27,570 bases of DNA. Origin: Bacteroidota bacterium. Its GTDB lineage: Bacteria; Bacteroidota; Bacteroidia; UKL13-3. Numbering within the stretch: position 1 is the stretch's first letter; each line of letters starts with the position of its first letter. Where the stretch lies: positions 1 to 27,570 of the forward strand of contig CANHRW010000002.1 in NCBI GenBank assembly GCA_947462865.1. The letters run 5' to 3'. The position numbers were made by a program, and so were the translations under genes. Shown in pieces: positions 6,522-15,395 of the stretch. A model generated the notes under the pieces. That model was given only the letters and a program-made list of their open reading frames with translations. It ran no database searches and was not told the origin of the DNA.

Positions 6522-9500
6522 ATGAGAAAAAATTTACAAAAGACTTTTCAATTCATTGGCTTGTTTGTGTTGCTTTTATTGGTGTTTGCACCTAAAAAAT
6601 CAACTGCATCACATATTGTAGGGGGAGACTTAACCTATCAGTGTGTGAGCTCAGCACCGGGTATTTACGTTGTTGAATACAAGTGGTACCGTGATTGTAA
6701 TGGTATTCCAATGTGTGGTTGTGGCGCAACGGGTCCATTAGATCCGGCATGTAGTATTGATGTAGATATAGTTGGTGCAGATGGAAACTGTGCCGGTCAA
6801 CCATTTGGCAGACAGAAATTAACAGTAGTGCCTACTACTAGTGCCTACGATGTTATTCAACTTTGTGCCATGTCTACCACTATTTGTAGTAATTGTGGAA
6901 CTAGAACACCCGGTTCATTTAGCCCAGGAATTGAAATCTATACGTTCAGAGGTGTCATTAACTTGGCATCATTGACTTCAGACCCACTTTGTTGTAGGTT
7001 TAATATTGGATTTGGCGAATGCTGTAGAAACAGTGCCATAACAACCTTTTTAAACCCTGGTAGCTTGAGTTTTTATTCGGGTGGTACTTTGAACAGGTGT
7101 ATGGCTCCATGTAATTCGGCACCTGCATTTACGAATGACCCGGTAGCGATAACCTGTGCAGGACAAGAATTTACCTATAACTTAGGAGCAATTGACCCAG
7201 ATGGAGACTCTTTGAGTTATGCCTTTGGTCAATCTTTAACGGGTGCTGGTGTTCCTGTACCCTATTCACCACCCTACAGTGCAGGCATTCCTTTTCCAGT
7301 TAGAGGTGCTACTGGCCCCCCTATTTGTAACCCATTACAAGCAGTTCAAGGTTTTTGTATTGATCCTATTACCGGAGACATACGGTTTTTCCCGCTTGGT
7401 GCGTTTGTCGCTAACTTGGTAATTGAGGTAAGGCAATGGAAGTATGTTAATGGAGTGCCAACCCTTGCGGGTATTACCCGAAGGGATATTCAATTTTATA
7501 GCATTACTTGTGCGCAAAATGACCCACCCATTATAAGAACCTATGATCCTGTAACGGGCTCACTAATTAACACAAATAAGTTTAATACCTGTGCCAATAA
7601 AGAGTTGTGTTTGATTATAGCAGCTGCAGATGGAATAGCGGGATGGGACACCACAGACTTAAAATGGAATAACCCGGTAACCATGGTATCATCAGGTGCC
7701 ACATTTAAACCGTTGTACGACATTACTCAAAGAGGAGTGCGAGGCCCTAAGCGCGATAGCTTTTTATTTTGTTGGACACCTCCTGCAGACAAAGCAATTA
7801 GTTTACCACACTATTTCATTGTAACTGCAAAAGATAGGATGTGCCCGGTTCCAGCAAGGTCTAGTAAATCATTTGCAATTACTGTTGGAAAAATACCGCA
7901 AGCGGTTATTAATAAGGTTGACAAACGCTGTGGCAATTTTGAATTTTCATTTGCCATTACCAATAACATGTCAGTGAACAACACCTTCACCCAATTTCGG
8001 GTAGAAACAGCACCATATTCAGATAACTATGTTAATTATACTGGAACCCTTCCCACAACTTCACCCCCACCAGGTTCCCCTCCTATTAATACATTTATCA
8101 AACATAAGTTTACCCAATCGGGTTGGCATAAAATTAGGCTGCGCTTAACCAATGTGGCACCTGCAGGACAAGATTGCCCGAATGACAGAATTGTAGATTC
8201 TGTTTTTGTTCCAGCACTCATAAAAGCCAGTATCCGTGATACCTTTAATTGTTTTGGAGTGCCAGTTAAGGTTCAGGGCAATTCAAGGGGTGGAACTCCA
8301 TTTGGAGGTGCACCTGGTTTTTATAGGTATAACTATTATTTGGGAGACATGTCTTCTCAAATCCTGGTAAATAAAAATGTTCCTTCACCAGGTGGTACGC
8401 TCGCAGATTCAAATGCATTTTTAAATCCAACCAATGCAGGAAACACTACTTTATACAAGGTATTGGTAACTGATAACTTTGGTTGCAGAGACTCAGTACC
8501 ATTGACTATTTTTACAAGAAACCTACCAAAGAGAGAGTTGCCAAGCGCTATTAGAATTTGCTCTGGAGCAAGTGACACCTTAGATGCAGGAACAAGTAAT
8601 CAAACAGTGGGTAATTGGAAATGGAGAAAATCTCCTGCTTTTCCAGTATTGAAAGATTCCTTGTCTCAAATTGTATTTCCATCAGATAGTGGAAGGTATT
8701 ATGTAACCAAGGTTGATACATGGGGTTGCGTTCGCCTTGACTCTTCAGATATATTTGTAAACAAGGTGGTCCCTGTTTTTGCGGGAAGGAATGATACCAT
8801 TTGCTTTAAAGATCCACCATTGGTATTAAAGGCGATAGGAACTACTGCCGCAATAGATAGTTTTCAGTGGTCTATAATGCCAATTACATTAGACAGTACA
8901 ATTATTTCAAGGGCAGATACTTTGTCTATCACTCCGGATAAAACATCATCATACAGAGTGAAAGGATTTATTACTTACCAAGGTGTTACCTGCTCAAATG
9001 TGGATACCATTCTGGTAGCAGTGAACCCACTACCAGTTATTGAACCGGTTACGCCAATTATTCTCTGTAAAACGTCTACTAGTTCAATTATTTTACCAAG
9101 AATAGATGCCACCAATGCGGCCAATGTGCTCAATATTTGGACTTATCCAATGAATCCTTCTGCCATAACCGGTGGCGATCTTTTGAACACCAATAAACTC
9201 TTGAACTTGCCTTCTGAATCTGACTTGTATCCATACGGAAATTACATTAATCTTGAAGTTAAAGACAAGAATAAATGTTCTATTCGAGATTCTTTGTTGG
9301 TTGCTATTTTCCCGGTACCTAGAGCTGATGCTGGATTGAGTAAAACCTTTTGTGACAATCAAGCCAATAAGGTCATTACTTTACCAATTAGAGTTGCAAC
9401 ATCAAGTGCTGAGACATGGATCGGTAGAGGGGTGGTAAAGACATCAGCATTAAATACCTATGGTTTTGATATCAATGCCAAAGATGTAAAGTTTGCACCT

Positions 9501-11420
9501 GATACCAATATTTTAACCTACACTTCAAAAGTTCAATTCTTTCCAACTATGGAGGTTGTTTTGAATCCAGATGTTAAAGGTGTTTATGTAACATCACCTC
9601 CAAATGGCTGTCCTGCAATGGATACCGCTGTATACGTTGTGATTAAGACCCCACTTTTAGAACCAGGTGTAGAACCATTTATTTGTTTGTCTAATGGTGT
9701 TTTTGATTTACAAAAAGAAATCAAACAGAGAGATACAACCACCAATAGTTATTGGGAGTTTGCACCATCTGACATAGCGTATAATCCAGCCCTTACCCAA
9801 AGAAGGTATTTTGATCCAGGAAACGCAGTGATTAGCTCTCCTGCCAATCCGTTAACCATTCCTACTCAGTTCCGCTTGTTGTATAAAAACGATGCCACAG
9901 GGTGTTTGGTAGAGAAACCTATTAATGTTACAGTTACACCAAATCCAGATGTGAAACTAATTGTTTCCGATTCGGCGGTTTGTACCAATGATGCTATTAC
10001 TGAATTCAAATTATTTTCTTCAATTTCTAATGCTGAGCCTGCAGATTACAGTGGTACCACACTAACTACATTTCCTAATAACATCATGCCAGCCATTCAA
10101 ACGTATACCGGTAAGGCCATCTTAGATTTAGCCAAAAGAGATGTTACCCCAGGATTATATAAACTTTACTTTAATTATGTTGATCCTGTCACTGGTTGTA
10201 TCAATGCAGATACCAATCGCATTCGCATTCAAGCACCACCAGAAGTACAATTGCCAACAGACCAGACTCTATGTGAGTATGATGCAAACCTATTTACTAT
10301 TTCACCATTAAAGAGTCCGGATAATCCACCGTATAGCATTGCATGGACAACACCCGATGGCACGCAGGCTAATATAGTTTCTAGCCCAACAGGAATGACA
10401 TACGCTGCAACAAGCCAAGATATAACAAATAAAAAAGTAACTTTCAGAGCCAGCTCACAGTTTAATAATTTTAACCTGCCAATAGGTACGTCTACATTTG
10501 AAGATGCTTGTGCCAGTTATCCTGCTTTTGATGAAATGGTATTTAACATAAAGCCAAAACCTTTTGCAGATTTTACGGTACCTGCAGGCATTTGTGTTGA
10601 TCCAGGACAGTTAGACGCTACTTTTACTGCATTCCCAACCAATGTTACTAGCCCTAAATATTTCTGGTTTGAAGGAGGAGTTTCTGGAACACCTTTAAAC
10701 AGCAATCCTGCTACTGATAATATTTTTGCTAGAACATACACCAAAGCTGGCAGAACCAATGTGTTTTTAATGGTAGAACAAGATGGTTGTTTTGATACTG
10801 CATCACATATTGTTGAGACATACCCAACTCCAATTGCGGAATTCTCTCATTTACCATACACTACAACCATTGCCAATCCTTATTATAGTTTTAACAATGA
10901 AAGCAATCCAAATTCGGGCTTGTATTCAAGCTTGTTTTATACTTGGAACTTTGGGAAAGGAAAACCTGCAAGTCCATCAGACTACACTGCGGTAAGCCCA
11001 CAAAATGTTCAGTTTCCGCCAGACACTTCTAACCACTTTGTGACTTTGATTGCTAAAAATGAATGGGGTTGTGCGGATACGGTTACCTATACAGTAAGGG
11101 TTGAACCAGATATTACTGTGTTTATTCCTTCTGCATTCTATCCAAACAGTAATGTAGATTGTAAACCAGTATCTTTCCAAGACGACTGTAACAAGACATT
11201 TAAAATTGTAGCCGATGGAATTGAATCTATAGATATTATGGTTTTTGATAGATGGGGGCAAATGGTGTTCAGAACCAATGATGTGAAAATTGGTTGGAAC
11301 GGAACAGACATGAAAACCAACCAAGATTGTCAACAAGATGCCTATATCTATCAAGTAAACGCAACCAGCTCAGGCGGTAAAAAATACAGCTATTCTGGTT
11401 CGGTTATTTTGTTTAGATAA
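6522..11420 (+). CDS. Giant cysteine-rich T9SS surface protein with gliding-associated type B C-terminal domain
   Basis: A 1632-residue exported protein. Residues 1-29 are a signal peptide with core FIGLFVLLLLVFA; the mature chain likely begins near SHIVGGDLTYQC, an opening I recognise in large Bacteroidota type B T9SS proteins. About residues 30-225 carry some 16 cysteines (CGCG, CSNC, LCCR, ECCR), presumably disulfide-bonded. Next are repeated beta-sandwich segments, including a cadherin-like DPDGDSLSYAF and many blocks beginning with a D or V followed by xxC. A PKD-like domain lies at about 1433-1526. The last ~100 residues are the sorting domain (FIPSAF, VFDRWGQMVF, GWNGTD, YIYQV, GSVILFR). 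Probably a surface adhesin, motility or gliding-type filament; no enzyme motif seen. ATG 6522 is preferred over 6510 because the signal peptide fits best. Monocistronic, with a terminator after it. Confidence 0.93.
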   Translation: MRKNLQKTFQFIGLFVLLLLVFAPKKSTASHIVGGDLTYQCVSSAPGIYVVEYKWYRDCNGIPMCGCGATGPLDPACSIDVDIVGADGNCAGQPFGRQKLTVVPTTSAYDVIQLCAMSTTICSNCGTRTPGSFSPGIEIYTFRGVINLASLTSDPLCCRFNIGFGECCRNSAITTFLNPGSLSFYSGGTLNRCMAPCNSAPAFTNDPVAITCAGQEFTYNLGAIDPDGDSLSYAFGQSLTGAGVPVPYSPPYSAGIPFPVRGATGPPICNPLQAVQGFCIDPITGDIRFFPLGAFVANLVIEVRQWKYVNGVPTLAGITRRDIQFYSITCAQNDPPIIRTYDPVTGSLINTNKFNTCANKELCLIIAAADGIAGWDTTDLKWNNPVTMVSSGATFKPLYDITQRGVRGPKRDSFLFCWTPPADKAISLPHYFIVTAKDRMCPVPARSSKSFAITVGKIPQAVINKVDKRCGNFEFSFAITNNMSVNNTFTQFRVETAPYSDNYVNYTGTLPTTSPPPGSPPINTFIKHKFTQSGWHKIRLRLTNVAPAGQDCPNDRIVDSVFVPALIKASIRDTFNCFGVPVKVQGNSRGGTPFGGAPGFYRYNYYLGDMSSQILVNKNVPSPGGTLADSNAFLNPTNAGNTTLYKVLVTDNFGCRDSVPLTIFTRNLPKRELPSAIRICSGASDTLDAGTSNQTVGNWKWRKSPAFPVLKDSLSQIVFPSDSGRYYVTKVDTWGCVRLDSSDIFVNKVVPVFAGRNDTICFKDPPLVLKAIGTTAAIDSFQWSIMPITLDSTIISRADTLSITPDKTSSYRVKGFITYQGVTCSNVDTILVAVNPLPVIEPVTPIILCKTSTSSIILPRIDATNAANVLNIWTYPMNPSAITGGDLLNTNKLLNLPSESDLYPYGNYINLEVKDKNKCSIRDSLLVAIFPVPRADAGLSKTFCDNQANKVITLPIRVATSSAETWIGRGVVKTSALNTYGFDINAKDVKFAPDTNILTYTSKVQFFPTMEVVLNPDVKGVYVTSPPNGCPAMDTAVYVVIKTPLLEPGVEPFICLSNGVFDLQKEIKQRDTTTNSYWEFAPSDIAYNPALTQRRYFDPGNAVISSPANPLTIPTQFRLLYKNDATGCLVEKPINVTVTPNPDVKLIVSDSAVCTNDAITEFKLFSSISNAEPADYSGTTLTTFPNNIMPAIQTYTGKAILDLAKRDVTPGLYKLYFNYVDPVTGCINADTNRIRIQAPPEVQLPTDQTLCEYDANLFTISPLKSPDNPPYSIAWTTPDGTQANIVSSPTGMTYAATSQDITNKKVTFRASSQFNNFNLPIGTSTFEDACASYPAFDEMVFNIKPKPFADFTVPAGICVDPGQLDATFTAFPTNVTSPKYFWFEGGVSGTPLNSNPATDNIFARTYTKAGRTNVFLMVEQDGCFDTASHIVETYPTPIAEFSHLPYTTTIANPYYSFNNESNPNSGLYSSLFYTWNFGKGKPASPSDYTAVSPQNVQFPPDTSNHFVTLIAKNEWGCADTVTYTVRVEPDITVFIPSAFYPNSNVDCKPVSFQDDCNKTFKIVADGIESIDIMVFDRWGQMVFRTNDVKIGWNGTDMKTNQDCQQDAYIYQVNATSSGGKKYSYSGSVILFR
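6603..6619 (+). repeat. 17-bp direct repeat, copy 1 (encodes TASHIV at the mature N-terminus)
   Basis: ACTGCATCACATATTGT here is identical to 10797-10813, in the same reading frame of the same gene. This copy spans the predicted signal-peptide junction (residues 28-33). Confidence 0.6.
10797..10813 (+). repeat. 17-bp direct repeat, copy 2 (TASHIV near the PKD-like domain)
   Basis: Second exact copy, residues 1426-1431, about 4.2 kb downstream of copy 1. Similarity does not extend past the 17 bases. Confidence 0.6.
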
Positions 11421-11440
11421 GCACTGAATGGCATTAAATT

Positions 11441-11476
11441 AAAAAGGCGGCTTCACTTTGTGAAGCCGCCTTTTTT
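11441..11476. terminator. Strong bidirectional intrinsic terminator
   Basis: A 16-bp perfect stem (AAAAAGGCGGCTTCAC / GTGAAGCCGCCTTTTT) with a 3-base TTT loop at 11457-11459. The T-run on the plus strand (11471-11476) ends the surface-protein gene; the A-run at 11441-11445 becomes a T-run on the minus strand and can end the persulfide dioxygenase gene that stops at 11492. Confidence 0.95.
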
Positions 11477-11491
11477 GTAATAGATATTCAA

Positions 11492-12865
11492 TTATTCTAA
11501 TTCAATTTTCTCTTCTTCTTTAATTTGGGCAAATCCACCCCATACGTTTTTAACATTGGTAAATCCATGTTTTTTAAGCAAACTAGCAGCCATCATGCTT
11601 CTGTACCCTCCAGCACAATGTACCAAACATTCTGTTTGCTTATCAATACCTTCAACCTGTTGTTGTAGTATGTCTAAAGGTAAGTTTTTGGCCTTTTTAA
11701 CGTGTCCATCTTTATATTCTGATGGTTTACGCACATCTATTATGACCGCATTGGGGTTGTGTTTGGCATCTAATGCAAATTCTTCCGATGAAATAGAAAT
11801 AACCATATCATATTTTTTATTGGCATCTTTCCAGGTGTCAAAACCTCCCTCTAAAAACCCCAAAATTTGATCAAAGCCAACTCTTGTAAGTCGGGTTATT
11901 GTTTCTTCTTCGGTACCAGGTTTGCAAACGAGTACAATTGTTTGATGTAAATCTAATAGGGTAGCGGCCCAAATAGCAAATTGCCCATTCAATCCCAAGT
12001 TAATAGCTCCTGGTATAAAACCCAGTTCAAAGAAATCTGGAATTCGGCTATCTATGACAACAGCTCCTTTGGCCATGTAGTCTTCGAATTCCGAAACGGT
12101 TAAAGGGGTGATGCCCTTTTTTACAATTTCATCGTATTGGGTATAACCATTTTTATTCAGCGCAGCATCTTTAAAGAAGTAAGGTGGTGCTGGACTAATA
12201 CCAGAACAAACCGTACTAATAAACACTGCCTTATCTACTATTTTTAAAGCATAGTTGTTGGCTTTCTGAAATCCAATAGTGCTACTGGTTTCTTTACCTA
12301 TATTTTTACCACATGCAGAGCCGGCTCCATGGGCTGGATAAACAACAACATCATCAGGTAAGGCTGTGAGCTTTTTTAGAGAATCAAACATCAATGAAGC
12401 GAGCTCTTCTTTGCTCATGACACCGTCTAATAAATCTGGTCGACCAACATCGCCAACAAAAAGGGTGTCTCCAGTAAAAACAGCCTGTTCTTTTCCATTT
12501 TCATCGCTTAATAAGAAGCAAGAACTTTCTAAAGTATGTCCAGGTGTATGCAATACTTTAATCCTTATTTTTCCAAGTTTAAATTCATCGCCATCATTGG
12601 CAACAGTAACTTTATACCCTGTTTTTGTATTCGGGCCATATACTATTTCTGCTCCTGAGTGTGCTGCCAAATCTATATGTCCACTTACAAAATCAGCGTG
12701 AAAATGGGTTTCAAACACATATTTAATTTTTGCCCCGTTGTGTGAAGCTTTTTCAAGGTAACTTTGGTAATCTCTTAAGGGGTCAATGATTGCAGCTTCT
12801 CCTTCACTTTCTATGTAATAAGCTGCTTGAGCCAAGCAATTGGTATAAATTTGTTCTATAATCAT
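11492..12865 (-). CDS. CstB-like persulfide dioxygenase with two rhodanese domains
   Basis: A 457-residue fusion. Residues 1-240 are a metallo-beta-lactamase fold of the ETHE1 persulfide dioxygenase group: H54, H56, D58 and H63 (THFHADFVSGH), HTPGHT, GDTLFVGDVGRPDL, and YPAHGAGSACGK with Cys185. A rhodanese-like domain follows (about 255-350) with Cys314 in CKPGTEEE, an atypical loop. A standard rhodanese domain (about 355-455) has Cys417 in the loop CAGGYRS. The order matches CstB, which oxidises low-molecular-weight persulfides to thiosulfate; sulfide detoxification in the cytoplasm is the likely role. Starts 2 bases after the tsaB stop, so it is cotranscribed with tsaB. No CstR-like regulator or sulfide:quinone reductase is in the window. 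Confidence 0.9.
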   Translation of the reverse strand: MIIEQIYTNCLAQAAYYIESEGEAAIIDPLRDYQSYLEKASHNGAKIKYVFETHFHADFVSGHIDLAAHSGAEIVYGPNTKTGYKVTVANDGDEFKLGKIRIKVLHTPGHTLESSCFLLSDENGKEQAVFTGDTLFVGDVGRPDLLDGVMSKEELASLMFDSLKKLTALPDDVVVYPAHGAGSACGKNIGKETSSTIGFQKANNYALKIVDKAVFISTVCSGISPAPPYFFKDAALNKNGYTQYDEIVKKGITPLTVSEFEDYMAKGAVVIDSRIPDFFELGFIPGAINLGLNGQFAIWAATLLDLHQTIVLVCKPGTEEETITRLTRVGFDQILGFLEGGFDTWKDANKKYDMVISISSEEFALDAKHNPNAVIIDVRKPSEYKDGHVKKAKNLPLDILQQQVEGIDKQTECLVHCAGGYRSMMAASLLKKHGFTNVKNVWGGFAQIKEEEKIELE

Positions 12866-12867
12866 GT

Positions 12868-13557
12868 TTAAAATAATTTTTTAGGTGTTGTACCCACAAA
12901 ATCTTTCAAGTAAAAAGGTTCAATATAGGCAATGTCGGCAAATTTACTTTCTTGGAAAGCATGAAATGCTATAACAGCCATTCCCTTAACAGATGCATAT
13001 ACATCTTGTAAATAGATTAAGTTTGTTGCATTGCAAATGTCCTTAAATTTTTGAGCACCCGAACCAAAAATAATGCAGTCGCCATTTGCAAGGTAATCTT
13101 GAAAGCTAAATGCATCTAAAATAACCGGCGTAACTTCTTTTATTTTTTTTAATGAAGCATCCCATACGCCTGTATATACTTCCATTCTTCTAGCATCTAA
13201 TAAGGGAATATAATAGTCTGTTTTTTTTATGCTTAAGAGATTACTTGCCTGATAGGTTAATGACTCAAGCGTATCAATTGCAATGAGCGGAATATTTAAT
13301 GCAAAACAATAGCCTTTTGCAGCAGATAAACCTACCCTTAAACCGGTATAACTTCCAGGGCCTATACTAATAGAAACAGCATTGATTTGATTCAATGTAA
13401 TTGCTGCTTTTTTAATGGCGGTTTCAACTAAAATCTGTAATTGTGCGGCATGAGCGTTTTTGACAAAACTTTCTTCTATACTAATCAAATTACCATTGAT
13501 TGATATACCTACAGAACACACATCGGTTGCTGTTTCTATTAATAGAATAATTGCCAT
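12868..13557 (-). CDS. tsaB: tRNA threonylcarbamoyladenosine biosynthesis protein TsaB
   Basis: An ASKHA-fold partner of TsaD in making the t6A37 modification of ANN-decoding tRNAs. The N-terminus ILLIETATDVCSVGI and the motif GPGSYTGLRVGLSAAKG are diagnostic. The ATG at 13557 gives 229 residues, the usual size, and is preferred over the in-frame TTG at 13569. As in other TsaB proteins, the C-terminal half is short and the metal-binding histidines of TsaD are absent, consistent with a scaffolding role. It leads an operon with the persulfide dioxygenase gene, and is divergent from recJ across about 124 bases. Confidence 0.94.
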   Translation of the reverse strand: MAIILLIETATDVCSVGISINGNLISIEESFVKNAHAAQLQILVETAIKKAAITLNQINAVSISIGPGSYTGLRVGLSAAKGYCFALNIPLIAIDTLESLTYQASNLLSIKKTDYYIPLLDARRMEVYTGVWDASLKKIKEVTPVILDAFSFQDYLANGDCIIFGSGAQKFKDICNATNLIYLQDVYASVKGMAVIAFHAFQESKFADIAYIEPFYLKDFVGTTPKKLF

Positions 13558-13566
13558 TTTCAAATT

Positions 13567-13574
13567 CAAAGGTA
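13567..13574 (-). promoter_or_regulatory. Candidate -7 box (TACCTTTG) for tsaB
   Basis: TACCTTTG fits TAnnTTTG. It is only 9 bases upstream of the ATG at 13557, implying an almost leaderless transcript; a TTTG sits 14 bases further upstream, closer than usual for a -33 element. Confidence 0.35.
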
Positions 13575-13592
13575 GGTAGTTTTCTATTCAAA

Positions 13593-13647
13593 ATGCATGA
13601 CAGGAAAATCTTAAAAATAACCTTAATTTAAACAAAACTTCATGCAT
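13593..13647. repeat. 8-bp inverted repeat pair between tsaB and recJ
   Basis: ATGCATGA at 13593-13600 and its complement TCATGCAT at 13640-13647 flank the middle of the divergent gap. Each contains the palindrome ATGCAT. A regulator site is possible; chance is not excluded. Confidence 0.3.
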
Positions 13648-13681
13648 CGTGGTTATTTTATTATCTTGCAGGGCTATTAAA

Positions 13682-15388
13682 ATGACAAAACGCTGGCTGC
13701 CAAAAATATTACCCGAAAAAAACCTTGTAGAACAACTTTCTAAGTTGATAAACTTAAACAAGGTACTTACTGGAATTTTGATTCAGCGAGGAGTAGCAAG
13801 CTTTGAAATAGCAAAAAAGTTCTTTAGGCCCCAATTGGCAGATTTACATGACCCATTCTTAATGAAAGGCATGGATGCAGCCATACTCAGAATAGAAGCG
13901 GCTATTCAGAATAATCAAAGAATTTTGATTTATGGCGATTACGATGTAGATGGAACTACTGCTGTTTCAACCGTTTATTCCTTTTTCTCTAAAAAGTACG
14001 ACAACCTTGATTATTATATACCAGACAGGTATACCGAAGGGTATGGCATTAGTTTTATGTCAATTGATTGGGCAAGAAACAATGCTTTTTCTTTGATTAT
14101 AGCACTGGATTGTGGTATTAAATCTATTGACAAAGTTAATTATGCCAAAGACCAGGGTATAGATTTTATCATTTGTGACCACCATTTACCAGGTGATGAA
14201 ATTCCAGATGCAGTTGCTGTGTTAAACCCCAAACAAAAAGATTGTCCTTATCCGTTTAAAGAGCTTTCGGGTTGTGGTATTGGTTTCAAATTAATTCAGG
14301 CATATGCTCAAAAGCATCAAATCTCATTCAAAGAGGTTGAAAAATTCCTTGATTTAGCCGCAGTAAGTATTGCTTCAGATTTGGTTCCGATTTTAGACGA
14401 AAACCGAATTCTTGCATACTACGGATTAAAAAGATTAAAAGACAATCCAAACAATGGATTAAAGGCTTTATTGGAAGAATATCCTGTAAAACCTGAGTAC
14501 AGTGTAAACGATATTGTGTTTTTTATTGGCCCTAGAATCAATGCTGCAGGCAGAATTGCAGACGCTAAGGAATCTGTGAGGTTAATGACTTCACCGGATG
14601 CTGCAGATGCAAAAAGAATTGCTTTTTTGGTAAACCAGCACAACAATGAAAGACGCACATTTGACCAAACGATTACAGAGCATGCTTTCGAATTAATTGA
14701 AAAAGATCCTTTGTTTACAGAAAGAAAAAGTACAGTATTGTTTCATAATGAATGGCATAAAGGGGTAATAGGAATTGTTGCTTCTCGTTTAATTGAAAAA
14801 TACTACAGACCTACAATTATTCTCACTGAATCGAATGGAATGGCAACAGGTAGTGCAAGGTCTGTAGATGGCTTTGATTTGTACAGCGCCATTGAATCGT
14901 GCAGCGATTTACTGGATCAATATGGTGGGCATACTCATGCTGCAGGTCTTACATTGAAACTTGAAAACCTTGCCTCATTTAAAGAAAGATTTGAGCGTGT
15001 GGTTGCTGAAAACATTGAACACAGAAGCCTTACTCCAGAAATTGAGTATGACATGGAGATAGACTTGCGTACCATTACACCTAAGTTTTTCAATGTGCTC
15101 AAGCAGTTTTCACCATTTGGTCCGGGAAATTTAAATCCGGTTTTTATGAGTAAACATGTATGGGACGTAGGCGATGTAACCAAAGTAGGCAATAATCACT
15201 TAAAACTGAGTTTAACACAAGAAAATGGTGGTAGAATTTTTAAGGCCATTGCATTTGGTTTGGGTGAACATTATGAAAAAGTTGCTCAAGGTATCTCATT
15301 TGACATTTGTTATACCATTGAAGAAAATCATTTCAATGGACATGTCAATATTCAGTTAAATATCAAAGACATACTATTTAAACCTTAG
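13682..15388 (+). CDS. recJ: Single-stranded-DNA-specific exonuclease RecJ
   Basis: A 5'-3' single-strand exonuclease of recombination and mismatch repair. The 568-residue product is full length. Visible DHH-phosphoesterase motifs are YGDYDVDG (residues 84-91, with D86, D88 and D90), the DHH triad D166-H167-H168, GPRINAAGR, and the DHHA1 motif GGHTHAAG with H417. The C-terminal OB-fold (about 460-565) follows. The ATG at 13682 is preferred; an upstream in-frame ATG at 13649 would add 11 residues. Its stop lies 7 bases from the convergent kmo stop, with no hairpin between them. Confidence 0.97.
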   Translation: MTKRWLPKILPEKNLVEQLSKLINLNKVLTGILIQRGVASFEIAKKFFRPQLADLHDPFLMKGMDAAILRIEAAIQNNQRILIYGDYDVDGTTAVSTVYSFFSKKYDNLDYYIPDRYTEGYGISFMSIDWARNNAFSLIIALDCGIKSIDKVNYAKDQGIDFIICDHHLPGDEIPDAVAVLNPKQKDCPYPFKELSGCGIGFKLIQAYAQKHQISFKEVEKFLDLAAVSIASDLVPILDENRILAYYGLKRLKDNPNNGLKALLEEYPVKPEYSVNDIVFFIGPRINAAGRIADAKESVRLMTSPDAADAKRIAFLVNQHNNERRTFDQTITEHAFELIEKDPLFTERKSTVLFHNEWHKGVIGIVASRLIEKYYRPTIILTESNGMATGSARSVDGFDLYSAIESCSDLLDQYGGHTHAAGLTLKLENLASFKERFERVVAENIEHRSLTPEIEYDMEIDLRTITPKFFNVLKQFSPFGPGNLNPVFMSKHVWDVGDVTKVGNNHLKLSLTQENGGRIFKAIAFGLGEHYEKVAQGISFDICYTIEENHFNGHVNIQLNIKDILFKP

Positions 15389-15395
15389 TATTAGT

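Noticed and set aside
7140..11100. Tandem DNA repeats inside the giant gene
   Set aside because: The beta-sandwich segments share only loose protein-level spacing; apart from the isolated 17-bp pair I saw no long nucleotide repeat.
10977..11354. Minus-strand ORF of 125 codons opposite the giant gene
   Set aside because: It lies antisense to the PKD-like and sorting domains, which are clearly coding; low-complexity composition typical of a shadow frame.
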